A stretch of DNA of 64,000 nt from Methylomonas sp. ZR1 (GCF_013141865.1 NZ_RCST01000001.1:2666001-2730000); one strand, 5' to 3'. Counted from the first letter of the stretch, positions 51,832-61,660 are shown. Made by a program: numbers and translations. Notes: generated from the letters alone by a model not told the origin.

Positions 51832-53700
51832 TCAAGCTTTCCATTGCAGGAATTGATCGAGGCGCTCGACGTTATCAGGTAAAAACACATGCACCTGGTT
51901 CCGGCCTTTTTCCTTGGCTCTGTAGCACGCGCTATCGGCGTTACTTAAAAACTCCCCGACATCCCGAACGGTACACGTCACCGCAGCCACTCCAATGCTG
52001 GCGCTCTCGGTAAATTCAGCATCACCCCAGTTAAATTTGAAATTGCGCAGGCTATTACATAGTTCATGGGCGATATTGCGCGCTTGATCAAGTGTGGTGT
52101 GTTCCAGCAACAACGCGAACTCGTCGCCGCCCAATCGGGCCAGCGTGTCGCGTTGCCGCAGTTTGGAGGACAAAACGCTACTGATTCTGCGCAGTAATTC
52201 ATCCCCTGCCGCTTGTCCACAGGTATCGTTGACCTGCTTAAAATGATCCAGATCGAGGTAACAAAGCGCATGGTGAAAATAGCCGGGGCGGGTGCTAGCC
52301 AGTACCCTTGCCACCCGTTGTTCAAAAGCTGTCCGATTAACCAGCCCGGTCAAGGGGTCGTGGCTGGCCTGATAGGCCAAACTCTGCCGTTTGGTTTGAG
52401 ATGCCGACATATCCCAAAACACCAACACCAAGCTATCGACAAATCCATCCAACGCGACCGGATAAAACGAATATTCGACCGGAAATGACCGGCCATCCTT
52501 GCGTTTAAAATTAGCGGTACTACGCTGAGCGATGATGTCGCGGGCCATATCAGGCAACTTGAGCGCTTCCAACGCTAAGATCAAATCCCCGGCTATCATG
52601 GCAACGATGTCCTGTCCCAGCACGTCTACCTCGGCGTAACCCAAAACCTGCAACGCGGCTCGGTTAACGAAGCTGCAACGGCCATCCACATCAAGACCGA
52701 CAATTCCTTCGCCGGCAGAATCCAGCAGTAAGCGAAAGCGCCTCTCGCTGTTGCGTGCCTCGGTATTGGCGTGTTTGAGCTTTACCAAAGTGGTGTCAAG
52801 ACTGGCATTGGCGGACTTGAGGATAGCGCATTGTTTTTCCAGTTGTTCCGTACGCTTAAACACCAACTCCTCCAAACGTTGCCGGTAATAGCTCAGCTCC
52901 TGTTCGGTTTCTTTGTCTTTGGTAATATCAATCAGGACCCCTTGCAAAAACAAACTTTCGCCGGCTTCATTCCGCACTACGTTGGCTTCGTCGAGAAACC
53001 AGCGATGGCTTCCATCCTGTTTACGTAATCGGTATTCGCACCTCAGAGGCGCATGATGTTTATAGGTATAGGCATAGGCTTCTACCGCCACTGCCAGATC
53101 GTCCGGGTGCACCCGCTTCAGCAAACCTTGCGGGTCATCAAGCCAATCTTGCTCGGGCAAGCCCAATTGAGCAATTTGCGGACTGACATATAACAGCTTT
53201 ACCGGCGTTTCCAACGATGCGATATAAGTGATCACCGGCATTTGTTCCACCAAGGCCCGGTACTTAGCTTCCGCCTCACGCAATTGCGCCAGGGTTTCGG
53301 TTTTCTCCGCCAGCAGGTGCTGTCCCTGCAACTCTCGGTTGACTTCAGTGGGCGATGCGGCGTCCGCGTTGCTGGCGCAGTTGTTAGATTGGTCCGTGGC
53401 AAAGGCCGCATCATCGCATTCTATCGGCATCAGGATGGAGACATTCGCCTGTTTGACCGTTTCCACTTGATTGGCGATGTAGCCGGCATCCAGCATATCC
53501 GGTGATTGCCAATTCCCGCGCACTTGTTCTGGCTGGCGGTCTTCAGCGAGTTTAAGACCGTGATGACTGGGTTCTCCCTCGCAAAACGCCGCATCATGAT
53601 CCCGAAACGCCGCCAGGGAGTGTTTGTTCGTCATCCGGCTGGCTGGATCGTGGTCTATAACAAGTGAGCAGCTATGGGCTTTGGCTGATGCAGTGTTCAT
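51832..53700 (-). CDS. PAS-PAS-GGDEF diguanylate cyclase
   Basis: A cytoplasmic 622-residue protein. A poorly conserved N-terminus (about 1-130) precedes a PAS_3-type domain (about 140-265), a short coiled coil, a second PAS (about 315-430) and the cyclase domain. The active motif is RLGGDEF (GGDEF at 524-528) and RQRD at 515-518 is the product-inhibition I-site. There is no EAL domain. The ATG at 53700 has AGGGGG eight bases before it. It lies 88 bases downstream of the CRP-like gene on the same strand and may share its transcript. Confidence 0.92.
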   Translation of the reverse strand: MNTASAKAHSCSLVIDHDPASRMTNKHSLAAFRDHDAAFCEGEPSHHGLKLAEDRQPEQVRGNWQSPDMLDAGYIANQVETVKQANVSILMPIECDDAAFATDQSNNCASNADAASPTEVNRELQGQHLLAEKTETLAQLREAEAKYRALVEQMPVITYIASLETPVKLLYVSPQIAQLGLPEQDWLDDPQGLLKRVHPDDLAVAVEAYAYTYKHHAPLRCEYRLRKQDGSHRWFLDEANVVRNEAGESLFLQGVLIDITKDKETEQELSYYRQRLEELVFKRTEQLEKQCAILKSANASLDTTLVKLKHANTEARNSERRFRLLLDSAGEGIVGLDVDGRCSFVNRAALQVLGYAEVDVLGQDIVAMIAGDLILALEALKLPDMARDIIAQRSTANFKRKDGRSFPVEYSFYPVALDGFVDSLVLVFWDMSASQTKRQSLAYQASHDPLTGLVNRTAFEQRVARVLASTRPGYFHHALCYLDLDHFKQVNDTCGQAAGDELLRRISSVLSSKLRQRDTLARLGGDEFALLLEHTTLDQARNIAHELCNSLRNFKFNWGDAEFTESASIGVAAVTCTVRDVGEFLSNADSACYRAKEKGRNQVHVFLPDNVERLDQFLQWKA

Positions 53701-53788
53701 AAAATCGCCCCCTATCGGTGACTGGGTTTCAATAGCTGGACTGACCAGATAAAACCACGGGGCGATATTTCAGCGCCGGTAGACTTGA

Positions 53789-54598
53789 TCAGCCAAATGC
53801 GTAGCGTCTCCTGAGATCTTTGGCATGTCCATAAGTGGTAATGGCGGTAATAGGTTTGGACAGCGGCGACGGATTGGCACTGACAGCAAGCAGCCGAGCA
53901 AACTCGTTTTTGATGATCGGATAACACTCGCAACTTTGCGCTTCCAGGCCGGCGCGCTCCAGCACGCTGATTTGACCACGGCAATACCGAATTACCCCGG
54001 CTTGCTGTAATTTCCCGGCAACCTCGGTGATGCCTTCGCGGCGCACGCCCAACAGACTGGCGATGGATTGCTGCGTTATTGCTATCTCGCTCCCGCTCTG
54101 CCGGTCCAGGATCATCAACAGCCAACGCGAGAATTGTTGTTCAATGGAATGATGCCGCTTGCAAGCCGCTATTTGCGTCATATGCGTCAGTAGTGCCTGG
54201 GTATAGCGGAGTAACACACCTTGCAGCCCACTGTGCTGTCCGCCTATCAGCCCAATTCCCTCATCAACCAGACTCCTGCGCAAACGATAGGCGTAGCCCG
54301 GCATCACGACTAAGGCTTGATACGGTATGGATTCACCGCCCATGAACAGCGATATACCCAGCATGCCTTCGTTGCCAATCAAAGCCAGTTCGCGGGAGGC
54401 TCCATTCTCAGTAAAGTAAAGCTCCGCTATCACGCCGGTCACAGGGAAGTAGACATAACGCAAAGACTCATCCGGTTCACAAAGCGCGTCGCCACACTCC
54501 ATTTCAACCCGTTCCAGTAAACTTGAAACACGGGCATACTCGGGTTCAGGCAGCATAGCGAGAAGCTGGTTTTGTCTTGGATGGTCCAATTCACTCAT
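53789..54598 (-). CDS. CRP/FNR-family transcription regulator
   Basis: 269 residues: a cyclic-nucleotide-binding-type beta-barrel domain (about 15-140), a dimer helix, and a winged-helix DNA-binding domain with the recognition helix near ITQQSIASLLGVRREGITEVAGKL. The FNR iron-sulphur cysteine set is absent. The ligand is not evident; the sequence around the phosphate-binding cassette (LALIGNEGMLGISLFMG) is not typical of CRP. It is divergent from the seven-PAS kinase and may control either side. Confidence 0.88.
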   Translation of the reverse strand: MSELDHPRQNQLLAMLPEPEYARVSSLLERVEMECGDALCEPDESLRYVYFPVTGVIAELYFTENGASRELALIGNEGMLGISLFMGGESIPYQALVVMPGYAYRLRRSLVDEGIGLIGGQHSGLQGVLLRYTQALLTHMTQIAACKRHHSIEQQFSRWLLMILDRQSGSEIAITQQSIASLLGVRREGITEVAGKLQQAGVIRYCRGQISVLERAGLEAQSCECYPIIKNEFARLLAVSANPSPLSKPITAITTYGHAKDLRRRYAFG

Positions 54599-54987
54599 CA
54601 GTTATTTCCGGATTGTTTAGCGAGGGGTAAATCAAGTATTCATATTGCTGAAACGGTAAAGCCATACCAACATAGCGCGTTTTAACACAGCCGCTATCCG
54701 CTAAAAATACGTACTGCTACTTAGATTGAAGATAAGTTTGACAGGGCTAATTTTTCGCCAGCATACTTCCGCGCGAACTGGGGCAAGAAGCCAACTCTAG
54801 GCATAGCTTTTCACAAACTAAGGCCGGCTATTTGGGCTTATGCACGGGTTAAGACCCGGTTGCCAACTCCCGCTGTTGCCGAAACAGGGCTTCTCGGCTA
54901 GCCACATCCGTATAATAGGGCTTGTGTTACAACCATCGAAAGAATGCCTGAAGCGGTCTAAATTCTGTCCAAAATAGAAGATGTCTC
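54599..54987. other. 389-base divergent regulatory region
   Basis: Between the CRP-like gene and the seven-PAS kinase gene. It holds one candidate sigma-70 promoter (see separate entry). I see no gene and no clear CRP/FNR palindrome. Confidence 0.5.
54738..54767 (+). promoter_or_regulatory. candidate sigma-70 promoter of the seven-PAS kinase gene
   Basis: TTGACA at 54738-54743 and CATACT at 54762-54767, separated by 18 bases. The -35 is perfect; the -10 matches four of six. It lies about 220 bases before the kinase start. Confidence 0.45.
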
Positions 54988-57900
54988 ATGACTGACGAGC
55001 GCTGTAAGTCTGCACACCCTGACAATACTGTTCGACAAGAAGCTCAGAACAGACACCCAAACTCAAGCAAAACCAGCAGTTCCCTCGATGCTCCGGAGAA
55101 AATTTTGCATGAGCAGCAAGTACGTCTGCTTGAATTAGAAACCCAAAATCAATCGCTGATTCAGGCGCGAGACCGCTTCCAGCATCTTTACGATTTCGCC
55201 CCGCACGCCTGCCTCACACTCAGCCCGGACCAGCGAATATCCACCATAAACTTTGCGGCCGCCGCCTTGTTGGGTGGTGAGCGTCAACACTTAATTGGCC
55301 GTCATTTTTCAAGCTTGATTGCCGATCAAAGCCGCGACTTTTGGCAACGGCATTTATCGCAGATTCAGCAACGTAGCGAAATTCAGCCTTGCGAATTGCC
55401 AATGCTGCGTGGCGATAACGCTGCATTTCCTGCCAGACTCGACTGCCTGATGCTCACCGGTCTCGCCGACCAGCCGGAACTGCGTATTACCCTCACCGAT
55501 CTCAGTCGACAATCACAAACAGAATCATCTGTGCAGGCGCAAAGCCCGGCACTGTCCGCGGCACTTATACAAGCCGCGCGGGATGCCATTGTCTGCATCG
55601 ACGCACAATACCGTGTCGTATTATGCAATCCCGCAGCCGGCAAGTTGTTCGGCTGCCGCGCAGATCAAGCCATTGGCAACTCGATCGAATGCTTTATTCC
55701 GGCTGGTTTTCCGGCCATTTATTTAGCACCAACAGGCGATAGCGATCATCAGTCTAAAGAACTTCGCACAGTAACCGGTTTGCGCGCTAACGGCGAAGAG
55801 TTTCTTATAGAAGCCGTGATTTCCGAGATCGACACAAACCAGCAAACCTTGTATTGCCTTGTCCTGCGCGATGCAGACGGACGCAGCCCACTACCAGCCG
55901 AACATCATTTACAGGATCAGCTGTCCAAAGTGGCGGCTTCCGTACCCGGCGTTATTTGTTCTTTTCGTTTAGCTGCGGATGGCTCAGCCAGCATGCCTTA
56001 TGCCAGTCAGGCGCTTGAATCTTTGTACGGACTGCCTCCCGAAGCGGTGGCCGAGGACTTTAGTCCGGTATTTGCCAGGGTGCATCCCGACGACATCAAA
56101 CTGATCAACGAAACCATCAGCGAATCTGCGCGCAGCCTGACGCCTTGGCGCGACACCTTTCGCTACCAACACCCTAGTAAAGGCGAAATCTGGATAGAAG
56201 GTCATTCCATGCCGATGCGGGAACAGGGCGGCAGCATTTTGTGGCATGGCTATCTCCAAGATATTACCGCGCGAAAACAGGCTGAATCGGTCTATCGCGA
56301 CCAGGATAGGGAACTGCAACTGATCATGGATGCCACGCCGGCGCTGATCGCCTATTTGGATGTCGATTTTCGCTATGTACGGGTAAATGCGACATATGAA
56401 CACTGGTTCGGCATCTCTCCGGAACAGGTTATCGGCCGCACCGTGCCGGAAATTCTGGGTGGCGCGGCCTGGGACATAGTCCGCCCGTATCTGGAGCGGG
56501 CATTGGCGGGCGAGCCGGTTAGTTTTGACCAGCAAATTCCTTATGGCAACGGCAAACCCCGCTGGGTGCATGCGACCTATATTCCCAATGCCGATGAAGC
56601 CGGCAGGTTGAAAGGTATTGTGGTGCATGTGATCGACATCGAAGAGCGCAAACTGTCCGAGCAGAAAATTGCCTTATTGAACCAACGCTTGGAACGCCGT
56701 CTGGAGGAAATGCAGGTTATTTACAACACGGTACCCATCGGACTCGCCATCGCCAATGACAATAGCGGACAACATATCCGCGGAAATCGGGCGAATGAGC
56801 AGATGCTGGGCGTGCCCCCCACCTCGGAACTTTCACTATCGAGCCCAACCCCGCCGGCCATCACAGTATTGCAAAACGGCTATCCGCTGGCCGCTGAAGA
56901 TCTGCCGATTCAGCGTGCTTGCCGGGGAGAAGTGGTGAGCGACGAGACGCTGGATATAGTCCGCCCAGACGGGAAAGTGATTACCGTGGTATCCAATGCA
57001 TCGCCCTTGCTGGACAATAAAGGGCAGCCGCGCGGGGCCGTTGGCGCATTTTTGGATATTACACCGCTGAAAGTCGCTGATGACGCCCTGCGCCGTAACG
57101 AGGCTTTCGTACGCTGCGTTCTGAATTCGCTGCCCGCGCATGTGGCAGTACTGGATGATAGCGGCTTGGTGACGACGGTCAACGCGCCCTGGGATTGCTT
57201 TGCTATCGAGAACGGCGGTTCGTCCAGTCAATTGTCGGAAGGCGCCAACTACCTTGAAGTTTGCCGCCGCTCGTCGGCGACAGGCGACCGGGACGCACAG
57301 AAGGCTTTGACCGGCCTTGAAAGCCTGATAGCGGGCCATCAACAGGAATTTATGATGGAATATCCCTGTCGGACCGCGCTGGGCGAGCTTTGGTTTATGA
57401 TGCATGCCAAACGCATTACCCAAGGTTTCCAGGGCATGATTATTACCCATGTAGACATTACCGAACTGAAACGCACCCACGCGGAATTGCGGCATACCGA
57501 GACCCGCCTGGCACTGATCATCGACGAAGTGAACGCCGGTTATTGGGACTGGGATTTGGTCTCGCAAACCTTATTTCTCTCGCCGGAATGGAAACGGCAA
57601 ATCGGTTTTGACGACCATGAGATGCAGAACCGCTGGGAGGAATGGGAATCTCGCTTGCATCCGGATGATCGGGCATGGGTCCTGGCAAGCACCAAAGACT
57701 ACCTGTCCGGGCATGTATCCGCTTACGAACTGGAATTCCGCTTACGCCACAAAAATGGCTCCTACCGCTGGATACATTCGCGCGGCAGCTTATTGAATGA
57801 TAAAAATAATCGGCCTTATCGATTGCTGGGCATCAATTTCGACATCACCGACTATAAACTGACCCGGGAATTGAGCGAACGCCGAAATCGGATGGAACAG

Positions 57901-58599
57901 TCATTTCGAGTATCGTTGGCGACGCAGACGATAGCGGCGATTGCCCACGAATTAAACCAACCCCTGGCCGCTATTTCCTCTTATGCCGACGTGGCGTTGC
58001 GCCTCTACCAATCGGAAAAACCGGATTCCCAAAAACTCAACCACGTACTGGAAGCCTGTGTGCAACAAGCTCAGCGTGCCGGCGAAGTCATCAGACAATT
58101 ATTTAGCCATTTGAATAAAACCGAGGCCGTCGGTGAACGGGTCGATATTAACTTTCTCGTGACAGAAGCCTGCGCGTTTATAAAAAACGACAAAACCCTA
58201 GACACTTTAAACATAGAACTGGATCTTGCCGCCGACTTACCGCAGACCACGGTCAATGCGCTGCAAATTCAAAAGGTGCTGGTCAATCTGATCATTAATG
58301 GTCTGGAAGCGATGCAGGAACACGGTAAGCTATCCGAGGTATTGCGCATTACCACCGGCCGATACGCCGACGATCCTGATATGGCGGTAGTCTGTGTTTG
58401 TGACAGCGGTAAAGGCCTGGCGGACGCCACTGCCCTGAAAATGCTGTTTCAGCCCTTTTACTCGACTAAACCCGCGGGACTGGGAATGGGCTTGGCCATT
58501 AGCCGCGCCTTGATCCAAGCCCATGGCGGCCAACTGTGGGCGGAGCGGAATGTCGGCGACGGCCTTAGCCTGTTCTTTACCTTACCGTTTGCGAAATGA
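54988..58599 (+). CDS. seven-PAS sensor histidine kinase, FixL-like
   Basis: A soluble 1203-residue kinase with no membrane helix. I count seven PAS domains in a row (roughly 45-160, 180-300, 305-430, 435-555, 570-690, 700-830, 835-960). The HisKA domain has AIAHELNQPLAAISSY with His987 (the FixL/DctB type), then an HATPase with NLIINGLEAM and GLGMGLAISRALIQAHGG. The LuxR-type response regulator starts within its last codons (ATGA), so the pair is FixLJ- or TodST-like in design. No haem-binding signature is seen that would justify calling it FixL. Confidence 0.93.
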   Translation: MTDERCKSAHPDNTVRQEAQNRHPNSSKTSSSLDAPEKILHEQQVRLLELETQNQSLIQARDRFQHLYDFAPHACLTLSPDQRISTINFAAAALLGGERQHLIGRHFSSLIADQSRDFWQRHLSQIQQRSEIQPCELPMLRGDNAAFPARLDCLMLTGLADQPELRITLTDLSRQSQTESSVQAQSPALSAALIQAARDAIVCIDAQYRVVLCNPAAGKLFGCRADQAIGNSIECFIPAGFPAIYLAPTGDSDHQSKELRTVTGLRANGEEFLIEAVISEIDTNQQTLYCLVLRDADGRSPLPAEHHLQDQLSKVAASVPGVICSFRLAADGSASMPYASQALESLYGLPPEAVAEDFSPVFARVHPDDIKLINETISESARSLTPWRDTFRYQHPSKGEIWIEGHSMPMREQGGSILWHGYLQDITARKQAESVYRDQDRELQLIMDATPALIAYLDVDFRYVRVNATYEHWFGISPEQVIGRTVPEILGGAAWDIVRPYLERALAGEPVSFDQQIPYGNGKPRWVHATYIPNADEAGRLKGIVVHVIDIEERKLSEQKIALLNQRLERRLEEMQVIYNTVPIGLAIANDNSGQHIRGNRANEQMLGVPPTSELSLSSPTPPAITVLQNGYPLAAEDLPIQRACRGEVVSDETLDIVRPDGKVITVVSNASPLLDNKGQPRGAVGAFLDITPLKVADDALRRNEAFVRCVLNSLPAHVAVLDDSGLVTTVNAPWDCFAIENGGSSSQLSEGANYLEVCRRSSATGDRDAQKALTGLESLIAGHQQEFMMEYPCRTALGELWFMMHAKRITQGFQGMIITHVDITELKRTHAELRHTETRLALIIDEVNAGYWDWDLVSQTLFLSPEWKRQIGFDDHEMQNRWEEWESRLHPDDRAWVLASTKDYLSGHVSAYELEFRLRHKNGSYRWIHSRGSLLNDKNNRPYRLLGINFDITDYKLTRELSERRNRMEQSFRVSLATQTIAAIAHELNQPLAAISSYADVALRLYQSEKPDSQKLNHVLEACVQQAQRAGEVIRQLFSHLNKTEAVGERVDINFLVTEACAFIKNDKTLDTLNIELDLAADLPQTTVNALQIQKVLVNLIINGLEAMQEHGKLSEVLRITTGRYADDPDMAVVCVCDSGKGLADATALKMLFQPFYSTKPAGLGMGLAISRALIQAHGGQLWAERNVGDGLSLFFTLPFAK

Positions 58600-59204
58600 A
58601 TACTCAGCCCTGCGTATTCGTGGTAGACGACGACGATGCAGTCCGCGACAGCTTGGGTTTGGTATTTGAAACCGCGGGCCTCCCGTATCAAACATTTGCC
58701 AGTGCCGAGTGCTTTCTTGAAAGCTATTCTCCGGAGCAGCCAGGCTGTCTAGTGCTGGATGTCAACATGCCGGGTCTGGATGGTCACGAGTTGCAAGCCG
58801 AACTTATCCGCCGCCACATCCACCTTCCCATTATTTTCCTGACCGCCTATGGCGACATACCGATGACAGTGCGCGCGATGAAAGCGGGAGCTGTTGATTT
58901 TCTGACCAAACCGGTCAGCACCGAACTATTGCTCGACAGAGTACAGGCCGCGCTACAGCTTGAAGTCAACACTCACGCACAGGCCATAAAAGGGCAAGCG
59001 CAGTGTAATCGGCTAAGCGGGCTGACGTCACGCGAACTTGAGATTATGGGGATGGTGGTGGCTGGTCTAACCAACAAAGAAATAGCCAGGCGTTTGGGGA
59101 TTAGTCACCGCACTGTTGAAATCCATCGCGCCAAAGTGATGGAGAAAACCGGCGCGCCGAATCTGCTGGAACTCGCCCGCATCTATGCGGCCTGCCGGCT
59201 TTGA
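58596..59204 (+). CDS. FixJ/NarL-like LuxR-type response regulator
   Basis: 202 residues: receiver with DDDD at 11-14, phospho-acceptor Asp55 in LVLDVNMPGLDG and Lys in FLTKPVS, then a LuxR-type helix-turn-helix (LTSRELEIMGMVVAGLTNKEIARRLGISHRTVEIHRAKVM, given in parts; about residues 138-198). The MTVRAMKAGAVDFLTKPV stretch is typical of FixJ. It is the partner of the seven-PAS kinase just upstream. Confidence 0.93.
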   Translation: MNTQPCVFVVDDDDAVRDSLGLVFETAGLPYQTFASAECFLESYSPEQPGCLVLDVNMPGLDGHELQAELIRRHIHLPIIFLTAYGDIPMTVRAMKAGAVDFLTKPVSTELLLDRVQAALQLEVNTHAQAIKGQAQCNRLSGLTSRELEIMGMVVAGLTNKEIARRLGISHRTVEIHRAKVMEKTGAPNLLELARIYAACRL

Positions 59205-59410
59205 GTGTCTCTAGCTCGTTACCCCGCCCTTCGCTACCCTTGTTTCTATGCCGGCGGAAGGCCGATAGCCCCAAATGCACGTTATTAATAGAGCTGATGA
59301 ATATTACTAATTTAACAAATCCTGTTTTTTGACTTACCGTATGCCGGCGTCAAGTAAAACCCCATATACAAGACCCGTTAGCAATACCAAATCCGAAAAT
59401 AGGTGTAACG

Positions 59411-59605
59411 ATGGCTAGAGAAAAACTGACTACTGCTCAAATAAATCTGCTGAATAAATGCCCTAAGGAATGGGCTGTCGTACCGGTTGGATCCACTAAT
59501 AAAACATTGATTGCGCTGATGAAAAAAGGCTTGGTCGATTCGCGGCTATTAATCAATACATTGTTCCCTGAGCTGTCCAGGTGCGAATGGCGCATAGCGC
59601 CCTAG
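59411..59605 (+). CDS. short protein of unknown function
   Basis: 64 residues: MAREKLTTAQINLLNK ... ECWRIAP-like end (the C-terminus reads CEWRIAP). AGGTG sits before the ATG, at a workable distance. A helical, mildly basic protein with two cysteines, without signal peptide. LTTAQINLLNKCPKEWAVVPVGSTNKTLIALMKKGLVDSR (in parts) looks like a small winged-helix fragment. It may be real but is short enough to be uncertain. Confidence 0.5.
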   Translation: MAREKLTTAQINLLNKCPKEWAVVPVGSTNKTLIALMKKGLVDSRLLINTLFPELSRCEWRIAP

Positions 59606-59651
59606 CCGCCAAAACAATAAAAAGCGCTTGCAGGCCTGCGTTGTTCGGCGG
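59606..59651. repeat. nested inverted repeat after the 64-residue gene
   Basis: CCGCC (59606-59610) pairs with GGCGG (59647-59651), AACAA (59613-59617) with TTGTT (59641-59645), and the centre holds the palindrome GCAGGCCTGC (59630-59639). It begins directly after the stop. It could be a terminator or a small dispersed repeat; only one copy was noticed in the window. Confidence 0.4.
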
Positions 59652-59948
59652 AATAAGACATAGCCAATAATGTCTCCCGGATTTTTGGATCGCCGTCCAA
59701 ATGCTGGTGATGACTGATCAACTTCCGCGGTTACCGGGAACTTTGTCCAGTAAAATGACATCCGAAAACTAAGTTTGATTGAGCATTTGGGCCGGTACAT
59801 TTAAAATCCCTACCTAGATACTCAGATTTTCTTGAGAAGCTTATTATTTTGGTCGAATGTTATTTAGGTCGTATTTTTTTTACATCAATTCGCCGGTTGT
59901 CCTCTACAGCATGCGTGTATGCGGCGGCATAGGTCAGTGGTAGCTACT
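59606..59948. other. 343-base gap
   Basis: Apart from the nested inverted repeat at its left end and a small GACAT/ATGTC pair near 59657-59674, I see nothing in it. Confidence 0.45.
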
Positions 59949-60260
59949 ATGATGACTAGCGATGATTCGGCACGCCGCCGAGGGGCGCGCCGTCAGCAAG
60001 AACGCCGGACTAATCCGTTCGCCTTCAACTCAGCGGAGTGGATCGCTTTCGTTCAGCAACAATATGTGCTGTGGCCAAAACAAGACAGGCGGGTTTTGGA
60101 TCGTCGGCGGGCCGAGCGCCGCGAGATTGATCGTCGCGCCGGACTGCGCGACGCGGAGCGAGAAATCCCGTTTCAACGCACTCGCTGGTTTTCCGCAGAG
60201 CACATCCTCGACGACGAGGAAAAGCAAATGATCCAAGCGTTATTCGCCGAAGAAGAGTAA
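59949..60260 (+). CDS. short arginine-rich protein, unknown function
   Basis: About 103 residues from the ATG at 59949; a second ATG at 59952 is equally possible. It is very rich in Arg (RRRGARRQQERRTNPFAF and DRRVLDRRRAERREIDRR) and then acidic at the end (DDEEKQMIQALFAEEE). Such a pattern suggests nucleic-acid or protein binding, but I do not recognise it. It is convergent with the nuclease gene, 18 bases apart. Confidence 0.6.
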   Translation: MMTSDDSARRRGARRQQERRTNPFAFNSAEWIAFVQQQYVLWPKQDRRVLDRRRAERREIDRRAGLRDAEREIPFQRTRWFSAEHILDDEEKQMIQALFAEEE

Positions 60261-60278
60261 GCGGCCCGGCTGCCAACA

Positions 60279-61100
60279 TCAACGCAACACGATGTCCGCC
60301 GGATGCCGCACCTGCACGGCAAAACGCTGTTTCGAGCGCCGCACCCACCCCCGCACTTCCACATCCTTACCCACATAGGTTTCCAGCGGCGGAAACAAGC
60401 CGGCCGATATTGGCTCGACACTGATAGATACCGCATCGGAGAATTGCAGGTAGCTGTGCTTCGCTGTGTTTTTGAGCCCGCGGATGCGTCCAGTTAAGCG
60501 CTTCCAACCCTGGTAATTACCCTCATGGAGCAGTTCCGCAGCCAGCGGCGCGTAGGCTTGGCCCCCCCAAATCCCTAATTTGGCTTGTTCGGCACTGCGC
60601 TGGGCCGACAGCAAGCTGTCGAGATATTTGAAGTTCGGCGGAAAAATATTCACCGTGGCCAATCCGCGTTTCACCAGTTCCAGATTGATATGCTCCTTGT
60701 CCTCGGTAAACACGTAGGCCAAAGTGCGCTGATATTTGTCCTGTTTTTCCACATCGCCTTGCAGAAATACCTTCTGATGCTCCAACTTTTGCTTCAACCA
60801 GGCTTTGGCCTGCTCGCCGCCGGCTTCTGCTGACTTGTTACGGCCGGCAACCTCCGGGGTATTGATCCCCAAAAAACGGACTTTCTGGCCGTCGCTTAAT
60901 AAGATAGTATCGCCATCGAACACCTTTTCTACCCTATAAAAGGCAATGCCGGGATCGATACTTAAGACTTTGGCGTTTTCATTGCCATGGTCGGCATAAT
61001 GGCGGCGACCTTGCGGATCGGTCCATTGATAGACTTCGGCAGATAGCAAAGCCGGCAATATCGCCAACAGCCAGAGACAGTGTTTAGTGCTTTTCTTCAT
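60279..61100 (-). CDS. secreted thermonuclease (SNase) with N-terminal DUF4124 domain
   Basis: 273 residues. A signal peptide ends at LLSA; then DUF4124 (EVYQWTDPQGRRHYADHG, about 22-40) and a staphylococcal-nuclease-like domain (about 55-190): VFDGDTILL, VRFLGINTPEVAG and the catalytic EKQDKYQRTLAYVF. Asp, Arg and Glu catalytic positions appear kept, so it is probably an active periplasmic or extracellular nuclease. A C-terminal domain of about 80 residues follows (GNYQGWKRLTGRIRGLKNT), probably an OB-type fold. It is divergent from the DUF1415 gene, 14 bases apart. Confidence 0.87.
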   Translation of the reverse strand: MKKSTKHCLWLLAILPALLSAEVYQWTDPQGRRHYADHGNENAKVLSIDPGIAFYRVEKVFDGDTILLSDGQKVRFLGINTPEVAGRNKSAEAGGEQAKAWLKQKLEHQKVFLQGDVEKQDKYQRTLAYVFTEDKEHINLELVKRGLATVNIFPPNFKYLDSLLSAQRSAEQAKLGIWGGQAYAPLAAELLHEGNYQGWKRLTGRIRGLKNTAKHSYLQFSDAVSISVEPISAGLFPPLETYVGKDVEVRGWVRRSKQRFAVQVRHPADIVLR

Positions 61101-61114
61101 TTTTTTCGATCACC

Positions 61115-61660
61115 ATGACTAACCAACAGATTATCGCCGCTACGCAGGCCTGGCTAAAAACTTTTGTTATTGAATACAATATTTGCCCGTTTGCCCGCCG
61201 CGAGCAGGAGAAAGGCAGTATTCGCTATCAGGTCGTGTCGAGCAACAGCATTGAGGATAGCCTGGAAGCGGTCATTGCCGAGTGCGTGCATCTCGATTCC
61301 GAGCCCGACACCGAAACCACCTTGCTGATATTTAATGAGGCGTTTGCCGACTTCGAAGATTTCCTGGATTTGCTGGCTATCGCCGAGCAATTGCTGATCG
61401 ATCAAGGCTACGAAGGCATCTACCAATTGGCTAGTTTTCACCCGGACTATTGCTTTGCGCAAACGCCGACAAACGACCCCAGCAATTACACCAACCGTTC
61501 CCCCTACCCCATGCTGCATCTGATTCGCGAAGACAGCATCGAAAAAGCCGTCGCCAGTCATCCGGACCCGGAGGGTATTCCCGAGCGCAATATAGCGCTG
61601 ACCCGCGAATTGGGTCTGGAAAAATTGCGGGCGATTGTCAATGCCTGCTACCAACAGTAG
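61115..61660 (+). CDS. DUF1415-family protein
   Basis: 181 residues with the family opening TQAWLKTFVIEYNICPFARRE and the blocks YQLASFHPDYCFA and SPYPMLHLIREDSIEKAV. Widespread in gammaproteobacteria; the function is unknown. No membrane segment or signal is seen. No other gene on its strand is close enough to be an operon partner. Confidence 0.88.
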   Translation: MTNQQIIAATQAWLKTFVIEYNICPFARREQEKGSIRYQVVSSNSIEDSLEAVIAECVHLDSEPDTETTLLIFNEAFADFEDFLDLLAIAEQLLIDQGYEGIYQLASFHPDYCFAQTPTNDPSNYTNRSPYPMLHLIREDSIEKAVASHPDPEGIPERNIALTRELGLEKLRAIVNACYQQ

